From Stenopsyche tienmushanensis (taxonomy: Eukaryota; Arthropoda; Insecta; Trichoptera; Stenopsychidae), in NCBI GenBank assembly GCA_008973525.1, contig WACJ01000069.1:1166974-1230973 (forward strand): a stretch of DNA of 64,000 bases, written 5' to 3'. A model generated the notes under the pieces. The model saw only the letters and a list, made by a program, of their open reading frames with translations. It searched no databases and was not told the DNA's origin. Every line of letters starts with the position of its first letter. The stretch's first letter is position 1. The translations under genes and the position numbers were made by a program. Shown one piece after another: positions 47,126 through 59,859 of this stretch.

Positions 47126-49343
47126 CAATGATGATTATCGCTACCAAATGATCACATATACTTCTAAAAGACAAGGGCGTTTGTATTCTAGTGTATAAAA
47201 TGGATCTCAATATTTATTTTTAGTAGCTATACACATAAAATAGGTAACTGGTCCGAAGATTTCCTTCTTAAAGCGCCATATTTTTTATAAGACATAAGCT
47301 TGGAATTAATAGAAGATAGATATAGTTAGTTAGTAAGTTGTATTATTATCATCAAACATTTTGAATAAAATTTAAGCATTTGTAATAATTGGTAATAATT
47401 CAGTTAATCATAAGCATTATAGATCGATTTAATCAATCACTATAGTATCGAGTAATCATAACAAATTGCCAGAGCAAACTGTCATTGGGTATATTGTTTT
47501 TTTCCGCAATTTGGATTTAAATCAGAATCTCTCATAATTGGAGTTCAGGAACATCTTCTCCATACTGACATATATTTTTTTAATACGTTTAGGTTATAAA
47601 AGATCCTGGATAAATACTAATTCGGTAACAAGTCCTTTGATGACCCGATGTAATTATCGGCAATAAATCATACAATGTTCAATAAAATTGAATACAGATT
47701 GGTACGTAATATCTTGAATAACACAAAGAAAATTATCTTCGAAAATCGTCTTGTTGTTTGAAGCTTTTTTTGTTAAATTGCCTTTGAATATTGAATAATA
47801 CGATGGCGCTGATAGCCTTAAATGGCGATGCCCGTTTCCACGGAAGGCAAATTCTATGGCGTCTGCATATCGTTATCTGCCTTAATTAATCAAAATAGGC
47901 CATGGCGTTTTTCTTGTTAATGAAAAACCATTTTAACGATTTCTATCATCAATATTCCACAAACCGCGATAGCCATTAGGTTTTTTCGCTTTGTGTATTT
48001 TACCGTAACAACGACGAATCGGCAATGAGCGGAACTCTTGTTTTTTTCCCTTTTCCGAATGCTATGGTTTTTTCACACAAAATCGCGATATTTACAACCA
48101 ATTTGAATTCCATCTGGAAACAATTGTACAATTTAGTTTGGAGCTGAGTCATGTTATTTTATTAATCGCAATTATTTCGACGCATAACGGAGCGGCGAAA
48201 AATTGATTCGAAATTGTTGGGTCATTGTCGAATCCGGCATCGAAGGATTGGATTCGTAAAAGGTAAAGGATTAAATTTAAAGGCTTATCATTTTTTTGAA
48301 TATCCACATTCAGAAACAATCCTGCATATGTATTGTATCACATTTCTAAATCGTTGTGAACCATTGTTGTTCATGACTTTGTGCGCAAAAAATACTTTCA
48401 TCTAAGAAATTGCATCACGTTTCCATTCACCATAATTTATGCATAAATTTCGAGTCCCTCATAATTAAAAAGCCTTTCAAAACATGTCACTCGGATTTGA
48501 CACGAAAAATACGTCACATCATCATCAGAATTCAAATCAAGCGTCCATTATACAAGTGTTTCGAAAACAGTTCGTTAAAATTCCAATGAACGCACAGAAT
48601 TGCATAATTATCAGTGCATGGAATATCATCCGATGCGCTTTGTATCCCAATCTAACTATTGAATGCCATCCAGAGCAATCAGAATTTTGATGTAATAAAA
48701 TTGAATATATTGTTTTTTGATTCACCTCTACAAAATCAGTCGAAAAATACATCTGACTCGGACGTTATTGCCTGTATGAGATCGAAAAAGCCATCATGAT
48801 ATCGCCAGACGTTTAATTGAAGTATCTGCTAACGTTCACGACATAAAAGCTCCTGTAAAAGTCTGAAAAATAATGTTATCTGAAGACTGAATCGTTCGAA
48901 ATTAGTTTTAAAATGGTTTTAAATTTTTACAGCTTGCAGTAAAATAACAATCGTCGGCTTATCTCTAGTAAGGGTACTTCGTACAAACTTATGCTTTGGA
49001 TGGAAATTTCAGATAAGAAAATTGCCACTTTTTTATATTTACTATCAATAAAATAGCACTAAAAGCAAATCGCATGAAAAGGTAAGTTTTGATGGAGCTT
49101 TCATCAGTAGATGGAAAAAATTTGAGAATCCTTTCAATTGATATTTAAACACCAATATCCTTTCAATTTTTGATGTTTACAAAATAAACACAATTTAAAA
49201 TGTATATAGATTTATTATCGATTAAATTTTTAAAACTAGTGATGAGGTTGTATGGGATCGAACTTTTCCATATTCTTTAATTCTGCTCTTAGAATAACAT
49301 ATTTCAGTTATTGAAATGGAGAAGAAAACTATGGAATCTGGCA
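47126..49343. other. Non-coding DNA with a conserved-looking patch
   Basis: AT-rich except about 47800-48130, which includes GATGGCGCTGATAGCC, CGTTATCTGCCTTAATTAAT (GATA-type and homeobox-type sites) and GGCCATGGCG. No gene recognised. Confidence 0.35.
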
Positions 49344-49739
49344 TACACACTTACCTTTTTTATGCGGTAGATGCGTTCCGCGGAAAATCGCACAAAAAAA
49401 ACGATGACACATAGAAAAAGTAAAGATGCTTTCCATGGATTTAAAAAACCGCATAACTTTGAAGGAGCTATATAAACTATATACAAAATCGCATAAAAAA
49501 AGTGTATGAAAAAACAGGAAAACCCAGTGTCAATGCCACCATTGTTCTGTGTAGATTTTCTCTTTTCAGCAATATACTGTCCCAAATTATATTTTTTTTC
49601 CAAATTTCGGTTGGTGTTGATGATTTATTTCCTATTTTATACAAAATATCTCGATACGTACTCTTTATGAAATATAAAAAAAACACATAACTTCGAAATC
49701 GCACAAAAAAAAAGTCGCACAAAAAGAGGTTTGAGTGTA
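49344..49739 (+). mobile_element. CACTYAAACC-family MITE, copy F
   Basis: Starts TACACACTTACCTTTTTTAT and GCGGTAGATGCGTTCCGCGG, ends GTCGCACAAAAAGAGGTTTG and AGTGTA. Ends are inverted TACACTYAAACC...TTTTGTGCG, bounded by TA, so Tc1/mariner-type. Inside it shares GATGCTTTCCATGG, AAAACCGCATAACTTTGAA and ATCGCACAAAAAAA with copies G and H. Non-coding; overlapping frames of 62-99 codons are by-products. Confidence 0.75.
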
Positions 49740-51337
49740 TATTTAATAGTTAAGAATATAAAATTGGCTCCTTATGGCTTGTAAAATGAAAGCAGTATAT
49801 CATATTTTGGCATGAATTTAAAAAAAATTCATCCATATTGGATATATATTGGAATAAATTGGCCATGTATAAAAGAATACATCGCAATAATGTTCATAAA
49901 TATTGATGACTTTGCTTCGTTAATTAGATTTTTTACCTCCAAACAGTCACAGAGATAATATATATATCATAAAATATTCATTCGTTAAATATGAAATGCA
50001 TCACGATGGCTTGATTGACGTCTCGTTTTTGTCAACACCTTCCAGACTTGAAATTTAATTAACCGGAAAAAAAGCTGCACCAAGATCGATCCATCTCGCA
50101 TTTCCATTTAATTATGGAGCAACGTCATAGCCGAATAGAGAAATTCGTATGTGCATCATCTCCTCGGATTGACAAATTATTATTCAAGCCATGTATTGTT
50201 TCGAGCAAGCGTGAACAGTCCAATCAAGTCGTCAAAGTCATCGGAATGCTCCACAGCATCATCTCGTACGTGAATTTCTTAGAACTATGCTCGAATGGGT
50301 CTGATAACGAAGCCAGTCTCGATTTCGAAACTGCCACTTTCGGCTGCGCCGGACGATAGCTCCAGCATTCGCTTGATGAATGACCAGAAAAATGATGATG
50401 ATCGAATGATGTGTTCGTCCCTTGGTGTTTGATCGTTGAATGATTTCTTCTTCTCATTTATATTGCTTGATTTAGTGCTGTGCCGACGATTAATCTTCCG
50501 CTATAAGCTTTGTAGAGTGAGTCATAATCACGCCTATATGTAAATAGTTCTATGCAAATTTATTCAAAACAAATGTAACGGTGATGTTGATTAAATTTTT
50601 TAGACAAATCAGTATACAATTTTGTTGTTTGGAGAACACAGAAATGGAACATTAGTTTCAATAAAATTTTGTTCTGATATTTAATGCGTTTTCCCATGGA
50701 ATTAGCATCTAAATAACCAGGTTCAAATACTTCATAAATTACATTCAATTTTTTCAATATGTCTACAATTTGCTAACAGGAATTGTCCAACATTAATTAA
50801 CGTAACGGCAAGTGTTGGTATAGTGTGATCCTGACCATTTATTATAAACGTTTGGATGCAAATTTATATTGTAGATGTAAGATCACACATGAGCTACAAA
50901 TTTTGCAACAATTATAATTTTTTGACTTAATTTTATCCCTTAGTAGAGTAACGATAAGAAACATCCTTAACAATAATCTCTGGCCTGCAAACAAAAGCAG
51001 GTATAGGGCAAGCCTGTGACTGCAGAGGTCTCAGAGTCGTTGGGGCGCAATCTGGACGGAGTGATTGCTTTGAGTGCATTTCGTGAATTAAATGTAAAGC
51101 ATTGAATTAATTAGAATTTCTTCACCAAAATAATAGATGACATTATAGATGAAATAAAAAAAAGATTTTTTGACGTGATATATCATCTCGCTTTATGGCC
51201 CCTTAACCAGTGCTTCGAACCATTATACTTCATCATTTCAGTATTAATTCCCATTCAATTCCAAGCATTCATATCTGTTCGATTTCGGCTTTCCCCCGGT
51301 TTATAGTTCAGTTCCTATTCGAAGCTCTGAATTTAAC
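49740..51337. other. AT-rich non-coding DNA
   Basis: No gene recognised. A somewhat balanced patch occurs at about 50080-50460 with a GATGATGATCGAATGATG run; its frames on both strands lack motifs. Confidence 0.4.
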
Positions 51338-51832
51338 TACACTCAAACCTTTTTTTGTGCGACTTTTTTTGTGCGACTTTTTTTGTGGGACTTTTTTGGT
51401 GCGACTTTTTTTGTGCGACTTTTTTTGTGCGACTTTTTTTGTGCGACTTTTTTTGTGCGACTTTTTTGGTGCGACTTTTTTTGTGCGACTTTTTTTTTGC
51501 GACTTTTCTTTGTGCAATTTTTTTTAGTTTGTTTAGTTTGTAATTAAAATAATCAATATTTCTCTAGCTGGTGTCTGGCATTTAAGATGCTAGATGTCAG
51601 ACATCCTTAAAATTACACCAATGATGCAAGACGTCCTTCTAATGTTATTGTTTTCCTATTTTTAATTAACTTTTTTTTAAGCAATTTTGGATATAATTTA
51701 TATGGCTATTTCAAAGTTATGCGGTTTTTAAAATCCATGGAACGTATCTTCACTTTTTCTATGAAACTCAATAGTTTTTTTTGTGCTATTTTCCGCGGAA
51801 CGTATCTACCGCACAAAAAAGGTTTAAGTGTA
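51338..51832 (-). mobile_element. CACTYAAACC-family MITE, copy G with expanded terminal array
   Basis: Starts TACACTCAAACC and ends AAAAAAGGTTTAAGTGTA, with TA at both tips. The right half (…AAGTTATGCGGTTTTTAAAA TCCATGG… TTCCGCGGAACGTATCTACC…) is the reverse of copy F, so the copy is inverted relative to it. Just inside its left tip the GTGCGAC motif has multiplied into a 14-bp tandem array. Confidence 0.8.
51349..51522 (+). repeat. 14-bp tandem array, about 12 units
   Basis: The unit is CTTTTTTTGTGCGA. Variants include GTGGGAC, GGTGCGAC and TTGCGAC. One unit equals the terminal-repeat motif of copies F, G and H, so the array grew out of the transposon end. Because 14 is not a multiple of 3, three units give a 14-residue repeat, and both strands stay open (C/D/F/L/V-rich on plus, H/K/S/R/T-rich on minus). 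These frames are not genes. Confidence 0.9.
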
Positions 51833-52198
51833 CGTACCTATAGATTTTCTTGTACTTAAAATTCCAATTCATATAATCTAATTCTGACAAATCTCATGTA
51901 AAAGTAATGGGTAACATAAAAAAATCATTCTCTTGAAAAAGTTATTATCTTATTCTAATTTTTGTTGCAATAACCACACGTTATTCTAACCTCATGATTT
52001 TAATACTTAACACATTATTTTGATCAGAAAAACACAAAGATCTTTTTTGTTACATTGTCAAAATTCCAATAATACAAAAGGACTCTATTAAAAATGATTA
52101 AAAAACCACTTTTATTCAAGGACGTTCAACAAAAAATTGAAACAGCGAGCGAAAACAAAAGTCATATCAGGACATCAGGACAGGACCTAAGGATAATC
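51833..52198. other. AT-rich DNA
   Basis: Nothing recognised. Confidence 0.4.
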
Positions 52199-52622
52199 CA
52201 TTAGTTAAACAGTTGGACTCGTAACTCAATGATCTTATATTCGAATCCTTTAAGAGGTGTGGCTGGTGACCATATTTTTAAAAACATATATACGCCATGA
52301 AAAACCATGTTTAAATGGTTGGCAATGGTTCCATAAAAGTCCCTAAAAACCACATGAAAAAAATCTCTTAAGCCTCACGTATGATTTCACCCTATCTTGG
52401 CAATGCCCTAATGAGGAAAGGAGAGACTGGACTTTGCACTCCGGGAAGCCTTTTCCAGTCAAATCAACAAGGTCGTCTATAGTAGTTTTTCACTGACTGT
52501 TCGTCGATACGTTCATCCAGGAGACCTACTGGATAAGCGTTTTACATGAAATTCGAACTTCATGCCACCTTCAATATCGAGCAAATGTTTGTGGCTGCAC
52601 TGTGATGATGATGATGGATTAA
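52199..52622 (+). repeat. tRNA-derived SINE, long copy
   Basis: The head TAGTTAAACAGTTGGACTCG and TATATTCGAATCCTTTA has box A and box B spacing and an anticodon-like loop, pointing to tRNA origin. The body carries GGACTTTGCACTCCGGGAAG, TTTTCCAGTCAAATCAACAA, GGTCGTCTATAGTAGTTTTT, GTTCATCCAGGAGACCT and GCCACCTTCAATATCGAGCA, all matched in order by the copy at 56640. The tail is GCACTGTGATGATGATGATGG. A (TGA)n tail like the RTE's suggests RTE machinery moved it. Confidence 0.72.
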
Positions 52623-54878
52623 AATGAATAAAGTCTTTTGCAATATGCGAATAATTTAAATCATAATGTTTGTAATTGACAAAGCTATATCTTAATTGAA
52701 TATTGCGGAATATGTTTTGTCGGACAGGTTTTAATGACATCCAAAAAGGCCGAAACATTTTCGCAATGAATTGAATTTATGACATGTGCTGTATATGTTA
52801 AATTTTTAAAATAAAAGTATGGAACGATTTAAAATTCAGATTGAACAATTAAAACCTGAAAAACGAAATTGATAGACACTGCATGCATGTGGGGGTTGAA
52901 ATGACAATTATGAATTGCATAGCACAATTTGCATGTAAATACTGCACTAATAGTCCCCCAAGGGTGCTGTTAAATGTTGAATAAAGCATAATATGCAATC
53001 AACTGATTTTCCCTTGCAGACATATCGATTTTGATTTTTTTCGCGTAGGTTTTAAAATGTTCAGAAATATGCAGAAATCATGCTTGCCGATACACTTTCA
53101 ATTAATGGGCTAATGAGAAACACTAATCGTCGGAGTGTCGATAAGAACGAAAGCGGTTCGGAGACAATGACAGAAAATGGCAACAAATGGTCCAAGGCTT
53201 TAATTACATATGCTAACCGGTATATGAATATGTAATTTATATAAATATGGCTCGGGCATGTATTCATTTTAAGCACCAGGGGCTTCCAATTTATTTTTTG
53301 CGGATAGTCACAGATGTATATTTTTTCCCGATTTCTTTCGTGTTTATTCCGGTTTTATGCGCAAAACACAATAGCGCTTTGGTTCATTTTTCATTTTGGC
53401 TTGTTTGGAGGATGTCTTCGTTTGTGCATCAAAAAATTGGTTCCAGGGCATAATTATGGTATCGGGGACCAGCTGTTCCAGATCCCTGGGCCATTGTATT
53501 TAGTGTATCTGTGTAGCATCACGAAAGAGTATTGCGTGAGACAGAGCTGGTCCACACTTCGGATCGCTCTCCTTAATTGACTAATTAAAATTTCCAGCCA
53601 GCTCTGTAAAGTGCAAGGTAGATTTATTGTGTGGCGGTCGGAGGGCGAATTGCCAATTGACAGATCGATCAACCTGATCGGTATTTTAATTACATTCACT
53701 TCTGCCATCTTCGAAATTTATGCTCGCTGCTCTGCATGCGAACTCTGCTCTCATGACAATCTTCAATTTTGTGCTTTGGCATCGAGTTGACGGTCATTTA
53801 AACTGAAGCAATGCTATGTTGACATCGTAAATGATGCATTGAAAGGATAATGATAGAGTGGGCATACTTAAAAAATAAATCACGGCAGTTTACATCGGAA
53901 TTTGTCTGCTGTACTATCTTAACATCATTTATTACTCAATTATCTTTGTACAGCGCATTTGTGAATCATATCACCATAATACAGTTTCATTAAATCCAAA
54001 GTATCTTTAACATCCATTCAAATAAAATTATCACATTATCACACATCCATATCATCTGGATTAAGAATTCCTTATGTGCTTGTGTGTATTAAAGCCACCT
54101 TTGACTCGGATAAAAGCATTGAGGCTGGTCGTAAACATGTGGCATGCTACACAAATATGCTTTTCACCAGTACTTTTCTTCAAAACTTTAGCATATCCTG
54201 TTTTTTGTGCTCATTTTTACCCAAAGAATACACTTGGAAATTGTATATCTTCTATAACAAATATTTTTGAATTAAGAAAATAAGATAATGTGATGCTGCT
54301 AAAATAATAGCTGTATCAAATTCTGAAGAAAATATGAAGCTGTGTGTTGTGTAATATAAAATTAAACAGGCGTGTTCCTGGTCTAGTGACTGGTTTTTGC
54401 TATATATATACATACATAGTAGAGGCGGAGCGGCGCATGCGCGTATCGTCTCAATGATATATGCCATGGATATAGACACACTATAAATGATTATCCTACT
54501 CTTTCTGACCAACCGGTTTGAGTCAGAGAAAGAGAACATCGAGTTGCGCGTAGTCTATGGCTTATGAAACGATTCTCACTATTCTGCCTTTCTACTGAAA
54601 TCAGGATCATTAAGGAAAAGCGTTTCACTTTTCGTGATGGTCAAACCAAATTTCCTTACAACACTTATATATAAGCTTTACTTCAATAAACATATTTTGG
54701 TTTAATATTTATAATGCAACATGAAATAAGAAATGACGCTGCAAATCGAGCAGCTTCTGAAATATTTGTTGGATTTATTAATGTATTTGATTGAATGTAC
54801 AGAGGTCATTCGTATTATTGATGCTGCTATTTATAGCAGCTTCACCGTTTTCATAATTATGTCAAATATTTTATCATA
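52623..54878. other. Non-coding DNA with candidate regulatory island
   Basis: About 53080-53760 is more balanced and complex. It contains GGGACCAGCTGTTCC (E-box CAGCTG), TTGACTAATTAAAATT (homeobox core) and GACAGATCGATCAACCTGATC. Frames up to 88 codons on both strands lack motifs. GCTGCTAT/ATAGCAGC (54823-54840) is a perfect 8-bp hairpin. The rest is AT-rich. Confidence 0.35.
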
Positions 54879-55245
54879 TCTAATAAATAAAAATCAATGT
54901 TTGTTTGTCCGTATTTAATACGCTGCCATGCCGTTCATTTGATTGCGATAAAACTTTATCAACTTATTGTTTACACTTGCGAGAATAACATAGATATAGT
55001 AAAATATTGTATGGATGCACCATGTTGGCGCATATTGGTCTGGTGAAATGAAGTTTGGGATGCGGGGACGGTGAAAGAAAGTTAAGTGGGTCTTCGAGAC
55101 GAGAGTGAATGTGCATATGCTTTTGGATCCCAGCTCTTCAACTCGCGCTACACGTGATCTGAAGCAATAAACCACGTACTGCGTTTTTTTAAAATAAGTA
55201 TTAAGCGCTTGTGGCATTGCAATGCATGTCGTGCCGTTAATGCCG
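54879..55245 (+). mobile_element. Helitron-like non-autonomous element
   Basis: Starts TCTAATAAATAAAAATCAAT, GTTTGTTTGTCCGTATTTAA and GCTGCCATGCCGTTCATTTG, as in the other copies. The 3' region ACACGTGATCTGAAGCAATA AACCACGTACTGCG matches 20206-20238. It keeps the ACGTG(A/G)T/ACCACGT hairpin with one mispair, then GGCATTGCAATGCATGTCGT. GCATTGCAATGC (55214-55225) is a perfect palindrome. No terminal inverted repeats. A minus-strand 100-codon frame (54915-55217) lies inside and is incidental. Confidence 0.68.
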
Positions 55246-56638
55246 TTTCACTGTGGTCCAAAATAATGATCGAAACAAGGCCTTGCAATTTTATCGTTAG
55301 TGATTTTTCCACATTTTTTGTGGATTGCTTCTGATATGCTGCTATATTTTGAATATTTTCTCATTCAAGGATTCTCAGAGGCTTATTCCTCTATATATAT
55401 ATATGCGCTTTTGATTTGTATTTTAGAATGAACTATAATACGTTCACAGCAATACTTAATGATAGTCATCGTCATTCAGCGATCGTTGAAAAATAACAAG
55501 ATGCGCTACGAACGATCCCATATACAGTAAAAACCTTCAGTCAAGATTAAATCCATGAAAGGGCGCAATATTATTTTTAATGGCGAACATAAAACATAGC
55601 CCAGAGCCATTTTAAAGTCGATTACACGATTCAAACTAGAGCATATTAATTTTCATGCTACATATTTTTTCCATTCAAAACTTTAAGTCGAAAAGATCAA
55701 ATATTTTAAGTTTTTAACAAGAAAAGTTGAATACGACTTAATCTTAATATTTGTGACGACATTTCGATTGGTTGTTTTTTCTCCCCGTCGAGATTTATAT
55801 ACTTTCGGACCCAAAAAAATATATTGTGGAAGAAGTTTTGCTTCGTTAAATGTATTAAATTTTTAATGGAATTAACTTTGCGAAGGCTCTATTCAATTCG
55901 CGTAATCAAAACACGCAACAACTTTTAGAAATTATATATATAATACATAGACATGGAAAATAATCGAAGCTTGACATTTTAATAAAAAAGTCATTCAACA
56001 ATTACATAAAGGATATATGAACCGTTTTGATAATATTGTATTTTCAGCAAATTGGTTCAATTAATATAAAAATATCGTAAACTAATAAAACTCATAGGTC
56101 ATGTTACCTAAAATATCAACTGCATGAGGTGGTCAATATTTGTTTTTGATGATGATTAAAATGGATGTAAAAAAATGTTATAAACTATCCGTATAGCTTT
56201 AAAATATTGATGAATTATATATTGACTGAAAACTGATATCTTGAAATATACTTGGCCCTTGTATGACACTATTACATGGTATAACTAGAGGTTCAAAGTT
56301 TGTACATAAGTGTTCAATGTGTAATTTATTTTTTCATTGTATGCAAATAGAATACACAAAGGCTAAATTGTTTTCCAATTCCCTCTAGAAATTTAAGCCT
56401 TTTCCCATCAAAGAATCATTTTCTATACTGAAACTTTCCAATTTATTAGCCAAATATGATCTCGTTTTTATTTTGGCAGATTTTATGAAGATCAACGCAT
56501 TTTTTCTTGTATTTTTTTTTAATATTATATAGTGAAACTTATTTGTATTTGTAGTCCTTTAAATGACGATTAAATCATTAAAGCACTAGATATATTCCAG
56601 TATGGGCTTCAATTTAAATATATTCATTTGGTATAGGA
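55246..56638. other. AT-rich non-coding DNA
   Basis: Nothing recognised beyond short TA repeats (near 55394). Confidence 0.4.
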
Positions 56639-57052
56639 GTGAATCAGAGATGCATTTTGCATCACATAGGACTTTACCTTAGCCCGAGAGCGCCCTCGCG
56701 AAGAAAAGGGGAATTGGACTCTTTGTACTTCAGAAAGTCCTTTTCCGTAAAGTCAACAAGGTCATCTAGAGTAGTTTTTTACTATCTCCTGAGGAAAACT
56801 ACTCAGTCTTTACGAATTTCTCACACTCCATATTGAGACGGTCGCGAAAGCGCCCTTTGACATGTTCATCTAGGTGACCTGCTGAATGATCTTCTAAATG
56901 AAACTCAGAGGTCATGCTACCTTCAATATCGAGCAAACGAGAAGGTGAATGTATGATACAGACGAATTCGTTTTAACCCCTTCCTGTGAAAGGATATTGA
57001 AGAGGTACCAGTCCTGTAATGGGCTGTTTGTTACTGCACTATGATGATGATG
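56639..57052 (+). repeat. SINE, second long copy
   Basis: It shares the body of the 52199 copy: TTGGACTCTTTGTACTTCAG, AAAGTCCTTTTCCGTAAAGT, CAACAAGGTCATCTAGAGTA, ATGTTCATCTAGGTGACCT, GCTACCTTCAATATCGAGCA. It ends TTACTGCACTATGATGATGATGA. It is longer in the middle, with CGCGAAAGCGCCCTTTGACA and an extra GAAGGTGAATG block before the tail. The tRNA-like head is not clear. Confidence 0.72.
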
Positions 57053-57590
57053 AAATATCTCATTTTCATTTTCAACTCATTCGGGAAGGAATTGATATTT
57101 TTGAATCTGAAAGCAAAGAGATCGAGATATATTCACGTAGTAAAGATAAGAATTTTAGAAATGTGTGTTATATCAGAAAAAGGATAAATTTTTGGTTAAG
57201 AAATGGGGTCTATTTTGTTTTTCATTTCAATTGTAAAAATAGCAGATATTACAATAAAAAAAAGTTTGAAATTACATGCAGATTTTCTACAGATTACTGC
57301 AAAAGTGGATGTTTTAGCCAAGGGATGACAATACATCTGGAATGCTTTATTCATGTAGTTTATATCGAATGTACGTATTTTTCGAGTATTGGTAGAGTTA
57401 GGTATTTAAAAAAAAATTGATAAACCTAGTGTTAATTTAGCTAGCTCCCATGTAAATCATTTTGTGCAGGTCCTACAGTCCTGTGTAGGTGGTGCATAGA
57501 TTGGTCTAAATTCTTTGAATAGTTCCGCACCAAAAAAACTTGTTGAAAAGCAGAACAAAGGTATTTTTAGTTCTTCGTCAGATAATAAAT
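57053..57590. other. Non-coding DNA after SINE
   Basis: A 133-codon plus frame (57019-57420) begins inside the SINE (TGA)n tail and runs into AT-rich DNA. It shows no motif, so it is not called a gene. Confidence 0.4.
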
Positions 57591-58105
57591 TCATTGAGAT
57601 TCGTATGTTTTTATACATATAAGTAAATGGTGGTCGTATTTGGAGGTGGAAGTTTGATGGCATGGCGCAGTCTCGTGTGCCAGGTAATTACTTGTCGGTC
57701 GCTGTGTAGGTAGCATGGCCAAGGAGAAAAAAACCGGATAGAGTATGCCGATGATTATAATACCCAGAGAGATCACCTTTATGTGAATCACCCGGGGCGG
57801 TTTTGACAGAATACTAATGTCTGGTCAGCCGCCATGGCTAATGTATGGTGAGCAAGGTGACCACTCCACACATGCCAACCTGTGCTTGCCGAAGAATGTC
57901 AAAATAATGCGATGTTTATGACGAAGGTATCACGAAAATTGTTTCTCGGAGACCAGCCTATGGGATGATGTGCCGTGTTGGTGTAGACGCAGACTAATTT
58001 GTACGCGAGACTCGTGCTGCTTCCTTCTTTCTTCGAAATTAGATAATCCCAACGGCAATCAACATCGCAATCTGCAAATAATTGGAAACAGTGCTGATGC
58101 ATTTT
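57591..58105 (-). other. GC-richer island with signal-peptide-like frame (unconfirmed)
   Basis: A balanced-composition island in AT-rich flanks. On the minus strand, 57791-57591 encodes MIHIKVISLGIIIIGILYPV followed by FFSLAML, a hydrophobic run like a signal peptide or membrane segment, then a polar tail to a stop at residue 67. A donor-like GACAA|GTAATT lies near 57690. No family is recognised. It could be a first exon of a secreted or membrane protein, or conserved non-coding DNA. Confidence 0.22.
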
Positions 58106-59859
58106 AACTTCACCCAGAATTATAACAAAAGTTAAATAAGTTCACAATCATATTTTCTTCCAGGAGTGCATCATATCATCAAAGCGTAGCTTCGTAACTG
58201 CATCCCACCCCCGGTACTTAAGGGACGTTTCTGCCTTGTTGGTTAAAAAAAAATTGTTTTCTTCGTGTATCAGAAAGAACCAATACTTAAGAACACTATC
58301 AGTAAATTTCAAGTCGATATAAATTAAATTCGCACGTTTTCAAAAGAAAATCATATGGAAAAATGTTTGAGAGCCTCTGTTCTAGATTGATGCTTGAATC
58401 ACTAACGGATATGATAACAACAAAAACACAATAAGTCAACAGTTGATTGATTGAACAATCATCATCGGTAGTGCTAATATTGGGATGTTATGAAAAAAAT
58501 GTCATTATGATTATCATATTTTTTAAAGCGTTCAACATTAATAATACATGCTATCATTTGCATCAAAAGGAATTCTAAGATTTCAGCAAAACTTGTATTT
58601 TTTTCATTGTGTAACTCAAATTATTCGACCATGTCTAGGCCATTTTTAACGCGTTTTAGAATGAAACGTTCAATAATTACATTTGTATTATCAGCCTTTG
58701 AGCTTTGGGTTATTTTAAGATGCCACCTCTGCCAATTTTTTATCATAAATCTCTTCTTCCATCGGTAATTTGCGAATATTTATGACATTATCGAAACCTT
58801 CCGCTCTTATTGATATAGCGGGTTTTAATGTGGAATCAACTCTATTTTCAGGCGGCTTATTAAACTTTTTTTTAAATCGATAATCGAGCCAAATTATTGT
58901 AGAATGTAACCATATTGTTTGAATGTCATACTAAATGGGGATAGTCTGTAATAAGCTGCAATATGTATCATCATTACAGTTAGTTTTTCAATTTTTAATT
59001 ATTTTCAGAAGGAAATCAACATTCTATAAGGTATCAAGGGGATTAAAAGAAGTATTTATTGCAATCAAAAAAATCATAAACATATGCAAAAAACTTGATG
59101 AAAAATAGTATCAATCACACACCATAATAAAAATCATAATATGCACTAGGATTTCTTAAAGACTCATAAAAGATTATAAAATCGTTCAAAAGTGCTATCA
59201 ACATATTGCTTCATTATAGAGTTCACCCCCTTATCACCTCTTGATGAAAGTAAGAATTAATTCCGTTCGTGACTTACCAAGAAAGTAACCAGTAAAAACA
59301 GCGACCTTCGTCTTCATCAGGATGTAATAAATAATGTGAAATTTTCGTAAGAAGCACCAGTTCGGAAACGGTAATTACATCGGTATTTTTGTATCGACAA
59401 CCAAACAGACGTTTAATAATTAGCTACATTTTTCAAGCGGTCAACAGATTGCACACGCTGCGTAATACATGACATGTCAGATGTTCCAAGTTCAATCCCG
59501 GCCTTATTGATCAGACAAAAAAGTCTTCAAACAAACTCTCCGTGTTAGTATTCGATCATTTTTTTTAATAATAAGTCATGATCGTTTTTCAAGAATGATG
59601 GATCTGCGATGCCATGCGATGTTTGATCAGGGGATTTTGGATGTAATCTGGGAAACGATTATGGTTCCACAGTCTACGTGAGAAAACGGAGGAATCCAAT
59701 CAAGGAATTGTTATTGGATAATGGCGAATTGCTGATGATGAACAAATAGCTGGCAATATTGTCAGTGTGATTGGACCATATTGATTGCAATCTGTTATGG
59801 GATTAAAGGATTTGTTATACCATATCAAGCCGTGATCCAACCAAATGAATATTAGCTAA
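58106..59859. other. AT-rich non-coding DNA
   Basis: No gene. GTTCAATCCCGG at about 59490-59501 matches a tRNA box B, and GGTCAACAGATTGCAC about 45 bases upstream is a weak box A. Probably a decayed SINE head. Confidence 0.4.

Noticed and set aside
51210..51527. 105-codon repetitive frame rich in F, C, D, V and L
   Set aside because: Created by the 14-bp tandem array; the minus strand is open as well.
57019..57420. 133-codon plus-strand frame
   Set aside because: Starts in the SINE (TGA)n tail and has no recognisable motif.
59445..59505. tRNA gene from a box-B match
   Set aside because: Box A is weak and no cloverleaf could be drawn. Treated as a possible SINE head.
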